Shown piece by piece: positions 24,847 to 33,119 of a stretch of DNA of 46,046 nt. The notes beneath the pieces are model-generated. The model had not been told where the DNA came from. It worked only from the letters and a program-made list of their open reading frames with translations, and did no database searches. The first letter of the stretch is position 1. Every line of letters begins with the position of its first letter. The translations under genes were made by a program, and so were the position numbers. Origin of the DNA: Butyrivibrio sp. (lineage in GTDB: Bacteria; Bacillota; Clostridia; Lachnospirales; Lachnospiraceae); the NCBI GenBank assembly GCA_022486625.1, contig JAKVKH010000028.1:1-46046 (forward strand), read 5' to 3'.

Positions 24847-25749
24847 TCAGAAGATTGAATAATCGGCAAATTTATAAGCAAGCAGGTAGGAAACGACAAT
24901 CATGATGAAGCTGACAACTGATTTAAAGAGACCTGCGGCAGTAGCCAGTGAAAACTGCATGTTGGTAATACCGACACGGTATACATAGGTATCAATGATA
25001 TCTCCGGTCTGCATAACCAGCTGATTATACATGTTGAAGACCTGATCGAAACCTGCATTTAAGATATTACCCATGGAGAGTGTACACAGGAGAACAACTG
25101 TCGGGATCAGACCCGGGAGTGTTACGTGCAGTGTGGATTTCCATCTGTTTGCGCCGTCGATTGCAGCAGCTTCGTACAGGTTGGGACTGATACCGGTCAG
25201 TGCAGCAAGGTATATTACGGAATTGTATCCGAATTCCTTCCAGACATCGGTACCGATCAGAACAGCCTGGAAAGTCTGCGGAATGGTCATGACCAGAAGC
25301 TGTTGTCCGCCTAATGCGGTACGGACGGTATTATAGATACCGTTGGCGGAAAAGATATTGATAATGATATTGCCCATGATAACCCAGGATACAAAGTGAG
25401 GCAGGTATACGATGGTCTGTACGGTTTTCTTGAATTTCATCTGTCGGACTTCATTCAGGAGCAGTGCGAAAATCAGGGGAAAGACAATATTCAGAATCAG
25501 TTTGCTGATAGCAATGATCAGGGTATTGCGGAGTGCCCTTCTGGCATCCGGAATGACCCACAGATAATTGAACCATTTCATTCCGACCCATGGAGAACCG
25601 AACCATCCTTTTGTGGGAATATAATTTTCAAATGCCATTACAACGCCAAACATCGGGACAATGGAAAACATGAATAGCCATATGAAGCCGGGTAGAACCA
25701 TAAGTGTGTATGGGACCCAGTTGGGTATGCCTTTTTTCGTCTTGTTCAT
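24847..25749 (-). CDS. CUT1 sugar ABC permease (LplB-type)
   Basis: The 300-residue membrane protein has six predicted helices and the EAA loop YEAAAIDGANRWKSTLHVTLPGLIP. It begins MNKTKKGIPNWVPYTLMVLPGFIWLFMFSIVPMFG, the usual start of LplB proteins, so ATG 25749 is chosen over a frame start at 25839; the longer version would run through the GC-rich hairpin at 25793-25822 and gain an arginine-rich, non-membrane head. It forms the heterodimeric channel with the permease downstream. Confidence 0.9.
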   Translation of the reverse strand: MNKTKKGIPNWVPYTLMVLPGFIWLFMFSIVPMFGVVMAFENYIPTKGWFGSPWVGMKWFNYLWVIPDARRALRNTLIIAISKLILNIVFPLIFALLLNEVRQMKFKKTVQTIVYLPHFVSWVIMGNIIINIFSANGIYNTVRTALGGQQLLVMTIPQTFQAVLIGTDVWKEFGYNSVIYLAALTGISPNLYEAAAIDGANRWKSTLHVTLPGLIPTVVLLCTLSMGNILNAGFDQVFNMYNQLVMQTGDIIDTYVYRVGITNMQFSLATAAGLFKSVVSFIMIVVSYLLAYKFADYSIF

Positions 25750-25789
25750 ATAAGCAGCCAGCCTTTCCTGCGGCAATCTCCGTGATCTG

Positions 25790-25822
25790 AAAATCGGGGC
25801 GGGGAGAGTTCCCCGCCCCGAT
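25790..25822 (-). terminator. Intercistronic hairpin after binding-protein gene (attenuator)
   Basis: A 12-bp perfect GC-rich stem (ATCGGGGCGGGG 25793-25804 / CCCCGCCCCGAT 25811-25822) with a 6-base loop is followed by TTTTC on the minus strand. It lies between the binding-protein stop and the first permease. Such hairpins partly end transcription and protect the upstream mRNA, giving more binding protein than permease. The short T-run suggests leaky termination. Confidence 0.8.
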
Positions 25823-25867
25823 CCGAAGTTGCCAGACATGATGTAAAAGTTCTATTCCGGGATAAAA

Positions 25868-27697
25868 TTATTTTGCAAGATAATCGGTTACCAGCTGCAG
25901 GATCTGATCGCCGCCCTGTGCATGCCAGTCACTGCAGAACTGATCCCAGTCATTAAGGCTCTTAGCACCGGTAATGAACTGCAGAACTGACTGATCCTCC
26001 AGATCAGATACCTGTGTCCAGTAAGTATCCATTCCGTCGATTGTATAATACAGTTCGGAATAAATCTTCTTATCAGGAGTAAGTGTTGCATACGGTCTGT
26101 CGCCGATCAGAAGTGCATAATAACGATTGAACTGTCCGTTATTGGTGTTGACATCCATATCTGTGACATTCAGTCTCTTGGTCGGATCATAGGAACTGGA
26201 GATAACGGTTGAAAGCTGTGCGGCATCATTTGCCATGTTCTTGTAAAGACCATTGTAAAGACTTCCGCCCTGCTGGTAGTCTGCAGCCTTTGTTTCACCC
26301 TTGAGCATGCTGGTCAGTGCTGCATATTCATGTTCACATTCATCAGCAGCAGCCATTGTGTTACGAAGCGGATACCATCCGATTGCAACTGAAGTATCAA
26401 AGGTTGATTCATCACGAACCAGAACATTATTCATGATGACAACAGCTTTTTTCACATCATCGGAAGCATTCTTGTTTACTACTGTGTATGTGGTTCCGAT
26501 ATCCTTCATATGAATATCCCACTTGCCGTCATCCGTATAGAGCGGATATGCCTGCCAGTTGGCTGTATTATCATTTTTGAAGGAATCACCATTGCCATAT
26601 CCAAGGCTCCACCATGGTCCCATGAAGATACCACAGGTTCCGTTCTTTACATTATTGGCATTATCACCATTTGTGGTAGTGCCGATTTCAGGATTGATCA
26701 GTCCCTTTGCATACCAGTCATGAAGTGTCGTCAGTGCATTCTTCATTTCATCTGTGGTTGTGCCCCAGTAGATCTTTCCGGAGTCATCCTTCAGGAAATA
26801 TCCGGGTGTTGCACCGAACGCCTGATATAATGCATCAAAGCCGTAACCGTTATTGGAGGAATTCAGGAAATTGGAATAGGTTCTGCCGCCGTTATCAATA
26901 CCGGCAATGGCATAATCCTTACTGTAACCGGCATCCATGAATTTCTGTGCCACATCGCCCAGTTCACTTACGGTCTTCGGAACTTCAAGTCCCAGTTTAT
27001 CCAGCCAGTCCTGACGGATAAAGTAAATGTATACACCATCTGTATCTACAGTGATATTCGGTAAAGCATAGAAGGTATCGTCCACTGATGCATTGGTGAA
27101 AGCTCTGCCATTTGTGGTTTCCACAATTTCCTTTACCTGCTTGGATCCGTATTTATTGAAGGTATCACCCATATCCGCCAGAAGACCGGATCTTGCAGCC
27201 TGTACCAGGTAATTTCTGTTTGGTACGACAACGGCATCAGGAAGTGAATTTGATGCAATTGCAAGAGATACTTTCTGCTGGAAATCGGCAGCATTACCTG
27301 CGGTCCAGTCAGCGACAACTTTGATATTGTAATTATCCAGCAGATATCTGGTGTACTGATTGTTATCTGCAGCATCGCCATCCGGAAGGGTGGTATCTGC
27401 AGCATCAATCTGCTCGCCGATATGAACTTCCACAACATGATCAAATTTCTGGAAAGCGCGATCATCATTCGTTCCAGGTGCTGAATCATCTTTTTCATCA
27501 GCAGCTGCAACCCATCCCTGAATACCGCCTGTCCCGGCGGATGTTCCGGAACTGCCTGAAGCACTGTTTCCGGCGGCTACAGAATTGCCGTTTCCTGCGG
27601 ATGCGCCGCTCGTTCCGGAAGAAGAGCTGCTGCCACAGGCTGCCAGACCAAGTGTCATGGATGCTACGAGAAAAATCGATAGAAATTTCCGCTTCAT
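25868..27697 (-). CDS. Extracellular solute-binding lipoprotein (LplA-type)
   Basis: The 609-residue protein has a lipoprotein signal peptide, MKRKFLSIFLVASMTLGLAAC, with lipidated Cys21, then a Gly/Ser/Ala linker (about 22-66). The mature part resembles large CUT1 binding proteins of the LplA group (about 550 residues), with a GRTYSNFLNSSNNGYGFDALYQAFGATPGYF segment and a late PYATLTPDKKIYSELYYTIDGMDTYW segment. ATG 27697 follows GGGAGGA and is preferred to 27712. It captures an oligosaccharide outside the cell for the two permeases encoded downstream. It is the operon's first gene and has its own promoter. Confidence 0.9.
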   Translation of the reverse strand: MKRKFLSIFLVASMTLGLAACGSSSSSGTSGASAGNGNSVAAGNSASGSSGTSAGTGGIQGWVAAADEKDDSAPGTNDDRAFQKFDHVVEVHIGEQIDAADTTLPDGDAADNNQYTRYLLDNYNIKVVADWTAGNAADFQQKVSLAIASNSLPDAVVVPNRNYLVQAARSGLLADMGDTFNKYGSKQVKEIVETTNGRAFTNASVDDTFYALPNITVDTDGVYIYFIRQDWLDKLGLEVPKTVSELGDVAQKFMDAGYSKDYAIAGIDNGGRTYSNFLNSSNNGYGFDALYQAFGATPGYFLKDDSGKIYWGTTTDEMKNALTTLHDWYAKGLINPEIGTTTNGDNANNVKNGTCGIFMGPWWSLGYGNGDSFKNDNTANWQAYPLYTDDGKWDIHMKDIGTTYTVVNKNASDDVKKAVVIMNNVLVRDESTFDTSVAIGWYPLRNTMAAADECEHEYAALTSMLKGETKAADYQQGGSLYNGLYKNMANDAAQLSTVISSSYDPTKRLNVTDMDVNTNNGQFNRYYALLIGDRPYATLTPDKKIYSELYYTIDGMDTYWTQVSDLEDQSVLQFITGAKSLNDWDQFCSDWHAQGGDQILQLVTDYLAK

Positions 27698-27790
27698 AGA
27701 AGATCCTCCCATCTGTGTTAATGCAGGTGATTCTGTTACTTGTCATTTGTTACATTTGTTATCCTATTTTCCCTGCACTATTTATTAATA

Positions 27791-27819
27791 ATAATAACAT
27801 TACTTTTAACCACTTACAA
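27791..27819 (-). promoter_or_regulatory. Promoter of the GH29/GH125 uptake operon
   Basis: On the minus strand, -35 TTGTAA (plus 27814-27819) and -10 TATTAT (plus 27791-27796) are 17 bp apart. They leave a leader of about 85-90 nt before the binding-protein ATG. The surrounding DNA is AT-rich. I see no strong operator palindrome and no local regulator clearly assigned to this operon. Confidence 0.55.
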
Positions 27820-27935
27820 TACAAATGTGCAAATTGCATAATTGATACAAGGACATATGGAGATGTATTATCAAAAGTGAACTAATATAAAGAAAATAAG
27901 ATGAAAAAGATAATATAAGAAATAAAATAATGCCC

Positions 27936-27969
27936 AAAAAAACAGGAGCTGCTTTACAGCAGTTCCTGT
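27936..27969 (-). terminator. Strong terminator of the Lon-like ATPase gene
   Basis: A 12-position stem with one mismatch (plus 27942-27953 and 27958-27969), a 4-base loop and a T6 run on the minus strand (27936-27941). The ATPase stop codon begins the loop, so the last codons form the first arm. It separates the ATPase gene from the sugar operon downstream. Confidence 0.85.
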
Positions 27970-29459
27970 ACCATTTGTTCATTATAAATAACGGATTTCA
28001 CGCCGGTTGTTTCAATAAGAAACAGTGCGTGTGCAGCCAGATGCTCTGCGGCCTGCTCAAGGTCGCGGACGCCCGATACATTTTTATAATGTGCAACAAC
28101 TGCATCTGCGGCGGCGCAGGTGATGACGCACTCTTCTTCAGACAGTTCGAGGCGCCTTAATACCTTGGGCAATACGAAGTTTAAGAGAATGGTGCGTTTT
28201 TCCTCCGGGGTGTAGTCCGGCAGCTCGATGACTGCGAAACGGGTCAGGAGAGGTTCACTGATACGGCTCCGGTCATTTGCGGTTGCGATCGGATAGACAC
28301 CGGTGGTCGGAATCATACATTCCATATAATTGTCAGTATAGCCGAGGTTGTCCAGGAGCGTTAAAAGTGCATCTGCAGGGTTTCCGGAGGTGCTGTCGGA
28401 ATCTGCCTTGTCCAGCTCGTTGATGATAAAGACGAGATCGGACTGACCGGCTCTGGAAAAGGCTTCCATAATGCTGCCGGGTTTTGCGTTGGCATAGATC
28501 CGTGAACTTCCGGTCAGTTGTTCCGGGTCGTGCACGGCGCTCATGTCAAGTGCTGCCCACGGGAGCTGGAGAATTCTGGCGATGGCATAGGCGATCTGCG
28601 ATTTACCAGTTCCGGCAGGCCCAATGAGCAGAAGACCGTATGCCGGCAGCTTGTGGGTGCGGTTGATCTGAATGATGGTTTCAATGATGCGCTGCTTGAC
28701 CTTTTCCATGCCATAGAGCTCTTCATCGAGAATTCTTCTGGCTTCGACAGGGTCGATGGGAGCGAAATAGGAATCCTTCCACTGAATGTTCATCATGAGG
28801 GAAAGTGCCCGCTGTGCATGGCGCTGTTCTTCCTGACTGACTTCGTCGGAACCTGCAACGGCAAGATTCCGTCTTGCCCAGCTTCTGATGTTGGAGGGGA
28901 AGGTTTTTCCCGCGCAGGTCAGAAAGTCCGTAATGCTCTGCAGACTGGTCAGCTTCATACTGTCATCATCCGCTTCGTCCTCTTCCTCAGAAACCGCACT
29001 GTCTTCTTCTTTGGGAGCGGTACTGGTTAGCAGGCGGCCGATCATGTACTGCAGGAAGCCGTCCTGTGCGGACAGGCGCGAAGATGTGCCGGACTGCGTT
29101 TCGCGGATCCGGTATACGGCGAAACCGCCGCGGACGGGTTTACCTGACAGCAGAACGCGGATGCGGTTGACGCCGAGCCAGCGGATAAATTCTTCAAAAC
29201 GGCAGTCGATTTTTTTGATATCAGCCATTGCCTGCGGGGTATCAGAATCAAACGCCGTGCGCTTTTCGGGATCCAGAAAGCTGCCGCTGATGTGATGCGC
29301 AAAGACACCCTTCGGATTGGAAAGAACCAGAATCGGGTCTTTCGGTGACGGGTGTGAAACTTCTGAATAAAAAGTTGTATAGGTGAGTACCGGCGCAGCT
29401 GCAGCTCTACCGGTATTTTCTTCGTTATCCTGACTGAAATCAAATACTTTTCTGTTCAT
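27954..29459 (-). CDS. Lon-like AAA+ ATPase lacking the protease domain
   Basis: The 501-residue protein has about 235 residues unlike Lon, including an acidic stretch (151-166), and then a Lon-type AAA+ module. That module opens LDEELYGMEKVKQRIIETI (Lon: LDxxHYGLxxVKxRIxE). It has Walker A GPAGTGKS (280-287), a Walker B region VFIINELDKA in which the usual Asp is Asn347 while Glu348 stays, sensor-1 TAND (Asn395), an arginine finger LLTRF (Arg407) and sensor-2 SGVRDLE (Arg465). It ends where Lon would continue into its Ser-Lys protease domain, so it should unfold or remodel proteins, not cut them. AAGGAG precedes the ATG. It is a single-gene unit with its own terminator and operator-like repeats; partner unknown. 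Confidence 0.8.
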   Translation of the reverse strand: MNRKVFDFSQDNEENTGRAAAAPVLTYTTFYSEVSHPSPKDPILVLSNPKGVFAHHISGSFLDPEKRTAFDSDTPQAMADIKKIDCRFEEFIRWLGVNRIRVLLSGKPVRGGFAVYRIRETQSGTSSRLSAQDGFLQYMIGRLLTSTAPKEEDSAVSEEEDEADDDSMKLTSLQSITDFLTCAGKTFPSNIRSWARRNLAVAGSDEVSQEEQRHAQRALSLMMNIQWKDSYFAPIDPVEARRILDEELYGMEKVKQRIIETIIQINRTHKLPAYGLLLIGPAGTGKSQIAYAIARILQLPWAALDMSAVHDPEQLTGSSRIYANAKPGSIMEAFSRAGQSDLVFIINELDKADSDSTSGNPADALLTLLDNLGYTDNYMECMIPTTGVYPIATANDRSRISEPLLTRFAVIELPDYTPEEKRTILLNFVLPKVLRRLELSEEECVITCAAADAVVAHYKNVSGVRDLEQAAEHLAAHALFLIETTGVKSVIYNEQMVQELL

Positions 29460-29482
29460 ATTCCAAGATCTCCTTATTCAAA

Positions 29483-29564
29483 GAACTGTACTTTTATGCA
29501 TCAAAACTTATAAAAATTCATTCATTTACCCAGTATAGCAGTTTGCAGGGAAAACGTACAGTTC
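29483..29564 (-). promoter_or_regulatory. Promoter with flanking inverted repeats for the Lon-like ATPase
   Basis: On the minus strand an extended -10, TGCTATACT (TATACT = plus 29532-29537), precedes the ATPase gene. Perfect 9-bp inverted halves GAACTGTAC (29483-29491) and GTACAGTTC (29556-29564) lie downstream and in the -35 area, 64 bp apart, so the second half overlaps where -35 would be. This resembles looping or paired-site repression. The regulator is unknown. Confidence 0.5.
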
Positions 29565-29657
29565 GATTATCCGGCAGTTATCGTTTATTGTTTTTGTCAT
29601 AATGAAGAGGTAAAATTAATTACGAGTCAGCACTTTTTGCTGCCAGCTGGAGGGAAA

Positions 29658-30617
29658 ATGGTCGGAATCAAGGATATCGCAAAAAAAGCCGGGGTATCAC
29701 CGTCAACGGTGTCTAATGTATTGAACGGCAGAAAAAATGTAGGGGAAGAAACCAGACAGAAGGTTGAGCAGATCTGCCGGGAAATGGATTATCATCCGAA
29801 TATGAGTGGAAAAGCCCTGAAAACAGGTGATACGCATACAATCATGTTCAACTTCAGTGATTTTGACCGGGAGTTTTATCTGAAGATCATAAGAGGAATC
29901 AGTGATTACGCATATGCAAAGGATTATGATCTGATTATCTGTACCAATAAAAGCTGTGAGAAATACATGAATAAGACATTCACGAGCGGATGCATCATGC
30001 TGGACGTAAGGTGCAGCGACAGTATGCTGCTGAAAAAGGCTGCGGAGAAATATCCGATTATTGCAATGGACAGGAGATTGGAAGTTCCATATATTAAGAG
30101 CCTTGTGGTGAATAATTACACGCCGGAGAGAGAACTGATGGAAGGGCTGATTGAACGAGGGTATCGCAGATTTGCATATCTGGGCGGAATCGAAAGCGAA
30201 GATAATTCTGAACGGATGAAAGCCTTTCAGGATGTGCTTGCGCAGCATCAGTTGCCGGTTCGCAGAGAAAATTATTATACCGGAGATTATCGGGAAAAAA
30301 GCGGATATCAGGCAGCAAAGCTTCTGATGCTGACAGAAAATCTGCCGGATGTTCTGGTATGTGCCAATGACAATATGGCAATCGGTGCCATGAAGGCGTT
30401 TAAGGAAAATGGTGTCAGGGTTCCGGAGGATATCGGGATCTGTGGATTTGATAATACGGAAATGGCCAAGGTAATGGGACTTACCACGGTGGACATTCCG
30501 AATTATGAGCGTGGGTATCTTGCGGCGCAGTACCTGATTGAGAATATTGACGGGGCAGAGGATTACGAAACTTTTCGCATTACGGCAAAGGTAAAGTGGA
30601 GATCTTCTACAAGGTGA
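29658..30617 (+). CDS. LacI-family transcriptional regulator
   Basis: The 319-residue protein has the LacI headpiece (GIKDIAKKAGVSPSTVSNVLNGRKNVG, about 3-29, with hinge helix KALKTG) and a periplasmic-binding-protein-like sensor domain (GLIERGYRRFAYLGGIESEDNSERMKAF; PDVLVCANDNMAIGAMKAF; VPEDIGICGFDNTEMAK). The ATG at 29658, right after GGAGGGAAA, is preferred to the in-frame TTG at 29637. It lies just upstream of, and in line with, the binding-protein/permease/GH65/phosphoglucomutase operon, which it probably represses until the sugar or a phosphorylated derivative binds. Confidence 0.9.
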   Translation: MVGIKDIAKKAGVSPSTVSNVLNGRKNVGEETRQKVEQICREMDYHPNMSGKALKTGDTHTIMFNFSDFDREFYLKIIRGISDYAYAKDYDLIICTNKSCEKYMNKTFTSGCIMLDVRCSDSMLLKKAAEKYPIIAMDRRLEVPYIKSLVVNNYTPERELMEGLIERGYRRFAYLGGIESEDNSERMKAFQDVLAQHQLPVRRENYYTGDYREKSGYQAAKLLMLTENLPDVLVCANDNMAIGAMKAFKENGVRVPEDIGICGFDNTEMAKVMGLTTVDIPNYERGYLAAQYLIENIDGAEDYETFRITAKVKWRSSTR

Positions 30618-30637
30618 AACAGTTCAGAGCAGATAAA

Positions 30638-30673
30638 AAGAAGTAAACCGTATTGCGGCTTACTTCTTTTTTT
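30638..30673 (+). terminator. Terminator after the LacI-type gene
   Basis: A 13-position stem with one mismatch (AAGAAGTAAACCG 30638-30650 / CGGCTTACTTCTT 30656-30668) and a 5-base loop is followed by T5. It isolates the regulator gene from the sugar operon, which has its own promoter. Confidence 0.85.
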
Positions 30674-30799
30674 ATATAAAATTTACAAGAGATTAGTAAA
30701 AATTAAAATTGTTTTACTTGATTTTATCAAAATGAATGAAGATATAGCTGAAAAAATAGCCATAAAAATATCAAAAACAGAGAATATAACTGTGCAATA

Positions 30800-30828
30800 T
30801 TGACATAAATAAGGGAAAAGCCTAACAT
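30800..30828 (+). promoter_or_regulatory. Promoter of the GH65 disaccharide operon
   Basis: A perfect -35 TTGACA (30800-30805) is 17 bp from -10 TAACAT (30823-30828, four of six consensus bases). Transcription should start near 30835, giving a 45-nt leader. A 13-bp palindrome TTGATTTTATCAA lies further upstream at 30718-30730. Confidence 0.7.
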
Positions 30829-30832
30829 ACAA

Positions 30833-30848
30833 AGTACAACGATTTACT
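30833..30848 (+). promoter_or_regulatory. Candidate LacI-family operator
   Basis: AGTACAACGATTTACT is a near-palindrome (12 of 16 positions symmetric) with the central CG usual for LacI-family operators. It covers the predicted transcription start, where binding would block initiation. The LacI-type gene directly upstream is the natural ligand; this assignment is inference. Confidence 0.5.
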
Positions 30849-30879
30849 GAGCGGATGATCAGTATACAAGGAGGAAAAA

Positions 30880-32187
30880 ATGAAAAGGAACAGAAAAATT
30901 ACAGCAGTAGTTCTTACAGCAGCAATGGCAGCGGGTGTCTGTCTGAGCGGCTGCGGTTCATCTCAGAGCGGACAGAGTGCGGATACCGCACAAAGTACAA
31001 CGGATGAGACGGATACAACAGCAGAAAATACAACGGCAGAGGCAGCAGATACTTCTGCGAAAGACGGAACGGTTACGATTTTCCAGTCCAAAACGGAAAT
31101 TATGGATCAGCTGAATGCATGTGCAGAGGATTTCACAAAGGAAACCGGCATTAAAGCAGAGGTCTGGGAAACTTCCGGAGACAGCTATTACACGGATCTG
31201 AAGACGGATATGTCTACGAATGCAGGGCCGACGCTTTTTTCGCTGGCACCAGGGGCAGAATCAAAGGAGATGTCTGATTATCTTGCAGATCTGAGTGCTC
31301 TTTCCTTTACGGATAAGATTGTCAAAGGAATGGCGGATACCATTGATAACAGGACAGTGGGTATTCCATATACTATGGAAGGGTTCGGGCTTGTGTATGA
31401 TGGGGCACTTGCAGATCCGTCGACCCTTACCAGTACAGATGCGCTGATTTCTTATTTACAGAAGGAGAAGGCGGCAGGAATTAACGGACTTGGACTTTCT
31501 CAGGAGGATTATTTCCTGATCATGCATATTCTGAATACGCCGTTTGCCATTCAGAGTGATCCGGATGCATATCTTCAGGATGTGCTGAGCGGAAAGGTCA
31601 GAATGATTGATGCACCGGCATTTCAGGAGTTTGCAAAACTGATGGAAGCAATTCGCGCAAACTGTACCAATCCGGTAGATGTTACCTATGATAATAACTG
31701 CGGTGATTTTGCGACGGGCAAGACGGCAATAATTCATCAGGGCAACTGGTGCTACTCCATGTTTAAAGATTATGATGTTTCTTTTGATATGGGTCTTGCA
31801 CCACTTCCGCTTGAGGGCAATCAGAAAATAGCAGTCAGTGTTCCGGCAGCATGGTATGTCAATACTGATGCACCGGCGGCAGATCAGGCAGCGGCAAAGC
31901 AGTTTCTGGAATGGCTTTACACAAGCAAGACCGGTACAGATTATCTGATGAATCAGTTTGGATTCATTCCGGTAATAGATGGAATGACATCTGATCAGCT
32001 TGATCCGATTTCAAAATCTGTCGCAGAGGCGGCTGCTTCCGGGAATACAATTCCGTGGTCACTCAGCAACTGGCCGGCTGGAATTTCTACCACACTCGCA
32101 CCGATAGCAAAAGAATTCTTTACATCGGATATGACAGGTGAAGAGCTGGTAAATCAGCTGAATGATGCATTTACAGCAGCAAAGTAA
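30880..32187 (+). CDS. Sugar-binding lipoprotein (CUT1, MalE-like)
   Basis: The 435-residue protein has a lipoprotein signal (VLTAAMAAGVCLSGC; lipidated Cys25) and a Ser/Thr/Asp-rich linker to about residue 62. The mature part has the type 1 sugar-binding plan: DGTVTIFQSKTEIMDQLNACAEDFTKETGIKAEV at its start, GIPYTMEGFGLVYDGAL as the hinge-cleft stretch, and TGKTAIIHQGNWCY (the TGKxAM-type motif). It binds the disaccharide or oligosaccharide fed to the two permeases downstream. GGAGG precedes the ATG. It is the first gene of the LacI-controlled operon. Confidence 0.9.
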   Translation: MKRNRKITAVVLTAAMAAGVCLSGCGSSQSGQSADTAQSTTDETDTTAENTTAEAADTSAKDGTVTIFQSKTEIMDQLNACAEDFTKETGIKAEVWETSGDSYYTDLKTDMSTNAGPTLFSLAPGAESKEMSDYLADLSALSFTDKIVKGMADTIDNRTVGIPYTMEGFGLVYDGALADPSTLTSTDALISYLQKEKAAGINGLGLSQEDYFLIMHILNTPFAIQSDPDAYLQDVLSGKVRMIDAPAFQEFAKLMEAIRANCTNPVDVTYDNNCGDFATGKTAIIHQGNWCYSMFKDYDVSFDMGLAPLPLEGNQKIAVSVPAAWYVNTDAPAADQAAAKQFLEWLYTSKTGTDYLMNQFGFIPVIDGMTSDQLDPISKSVAEAAASGNTIPWSLSNWPAGISTTLAPIAKEFFTSDMTGEELVNQLNDAFTAAK

Positions 32188-32204
32188 TATTACATGCAGC
32201 AGGG

Positions 32205-32234
32205 AATGCCGCCTTCAAATGGCGGCATTTCTTT
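32205..32234 (+). terminator. Intercistronic hairpin after second binding-protein gene
   Basis: A 9-bp perfect stem (AATGCCGCC 32205-32213 / GGCGGCATT 32221-32229) with a 7-base loop is followed by TCTTTT. As in the GH29/GH125 operon, it lies between the binding-protein and first permease genes and probably sets a higher dose of the binding protein by partial termination. Confidence 0.75.
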
Positions 32235-32273
32235 TCCGGATGACAGATTTAATCTGAACTGAAGAGGTGGGTT

Positions 32274-33119
32274 ATGAAAATAAGAAAAGGGTGGTATGCA
32301 CTCTTTACAGTGCCGCTCATGAGTATCTTTGTGATTGTGGTGATCATACCGTTCATTATTGGTATCGGCTATTCCTTTGTGGAATGGGACGGTTTTGCCA
32401 AACACGCAGCAACCTTTGTAGGACTGCGCAATTATGCGGAGGTCTTCAGGGATCAGAGGTTTATTAATGCGGCGCTTCGGACAACGGTGTTTACGGCAAT
32501 TGCAGTACTGAGCGTTAACTTTTTCGGACTGGTGTTTTCACTGATCGTGACAACAAAGCTGAAGGCGAGAAACATCGTCCGTACCATGCTCTTTGTTCCA
32601 TATCTAATTGGCGGTCTGATTCTTGGTTACATCTGGAAGAGTGTTTTTTCTGAATTTTTTCTTTCTATCGGATGGGGAAACTGGCTGACTGATCCGGTAA
32701 AGGCGTTGGCAGCAATGATCATCGTAACCACATGGCAGCTTGCCGGGTATGTCATGATTGTCTATATTACGGGACTTATGGCGATTCCGGATGATGTGAT
32801 TGAAGCAGCAGAAGTAGATGGTGCGAGTTATTTTCAGACACTGTTTCAGATCCGTTTTCCGCTTTTGATGCCTTCTTTTACAATTTGTCTGTTTCTGGCG
32901 CTTTCAAACTGCTTTAAGGTTTACGATGTCAATATTTCTCTGACAGGTGCCGGACCAAGCTATCAGTCGGAAATGTTTTCACTGAATATTTATAATGAAA
33001 TTTTTGAGCAGAGCAATTTTGGTTATGGACAGGCAAAGGCGATTATCTTCTTTTTGATTATTGCAGTGGTAACTCTGCTGCAGGTCAGAGCAACCAAGAA
33101 GAGGGAGGTATCTTTGTAA
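32274..33119 (+). CDS. CUT1 sugar ABC permease (MalF-type)
   Basis: The 281-residue protein has six predicted helices and the EAA loop IEAAEVDGASYFQTLFQIRFPLLMP. GAGG upstream supports the start. Its stop overlaps the next permease start by one base. It is half of the heterodimeric channel; no MalK-like ATPase is encoded in the operon. Confidence 0.9.
   Translation: MKIRKGWYALFTVPLMSIFVIVVIIPFIIGIGYSFVEWDGFAKHAATFVGLRNYAEVFRDQRFINAALRTTVFTAIAVLSVNFFGLVFSLIVTTKLKARNIVRTMLFVPYLIGGLILGYIWKSVFSEFFLSIGWGNWLTDPVKALAAMIIVTTWQLAGYVMIVYITGLMAIPDDVIEAAEVDGASYFQTLFQIRFPLLMPSFTICLFLALSNCFKVYDVNISLTGAGPSYQSEMFSLNIYNEIFEQSNFGYGQAKAIIFFLIIAVVTLLQVRATKKREVSL

Noticed and set aside
25750..25839. N-terminal extension of the LplB-type permease
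   Set aside because: It would translate through the GC-rich hairpin and adds an arginine-rich head not seen in this family.
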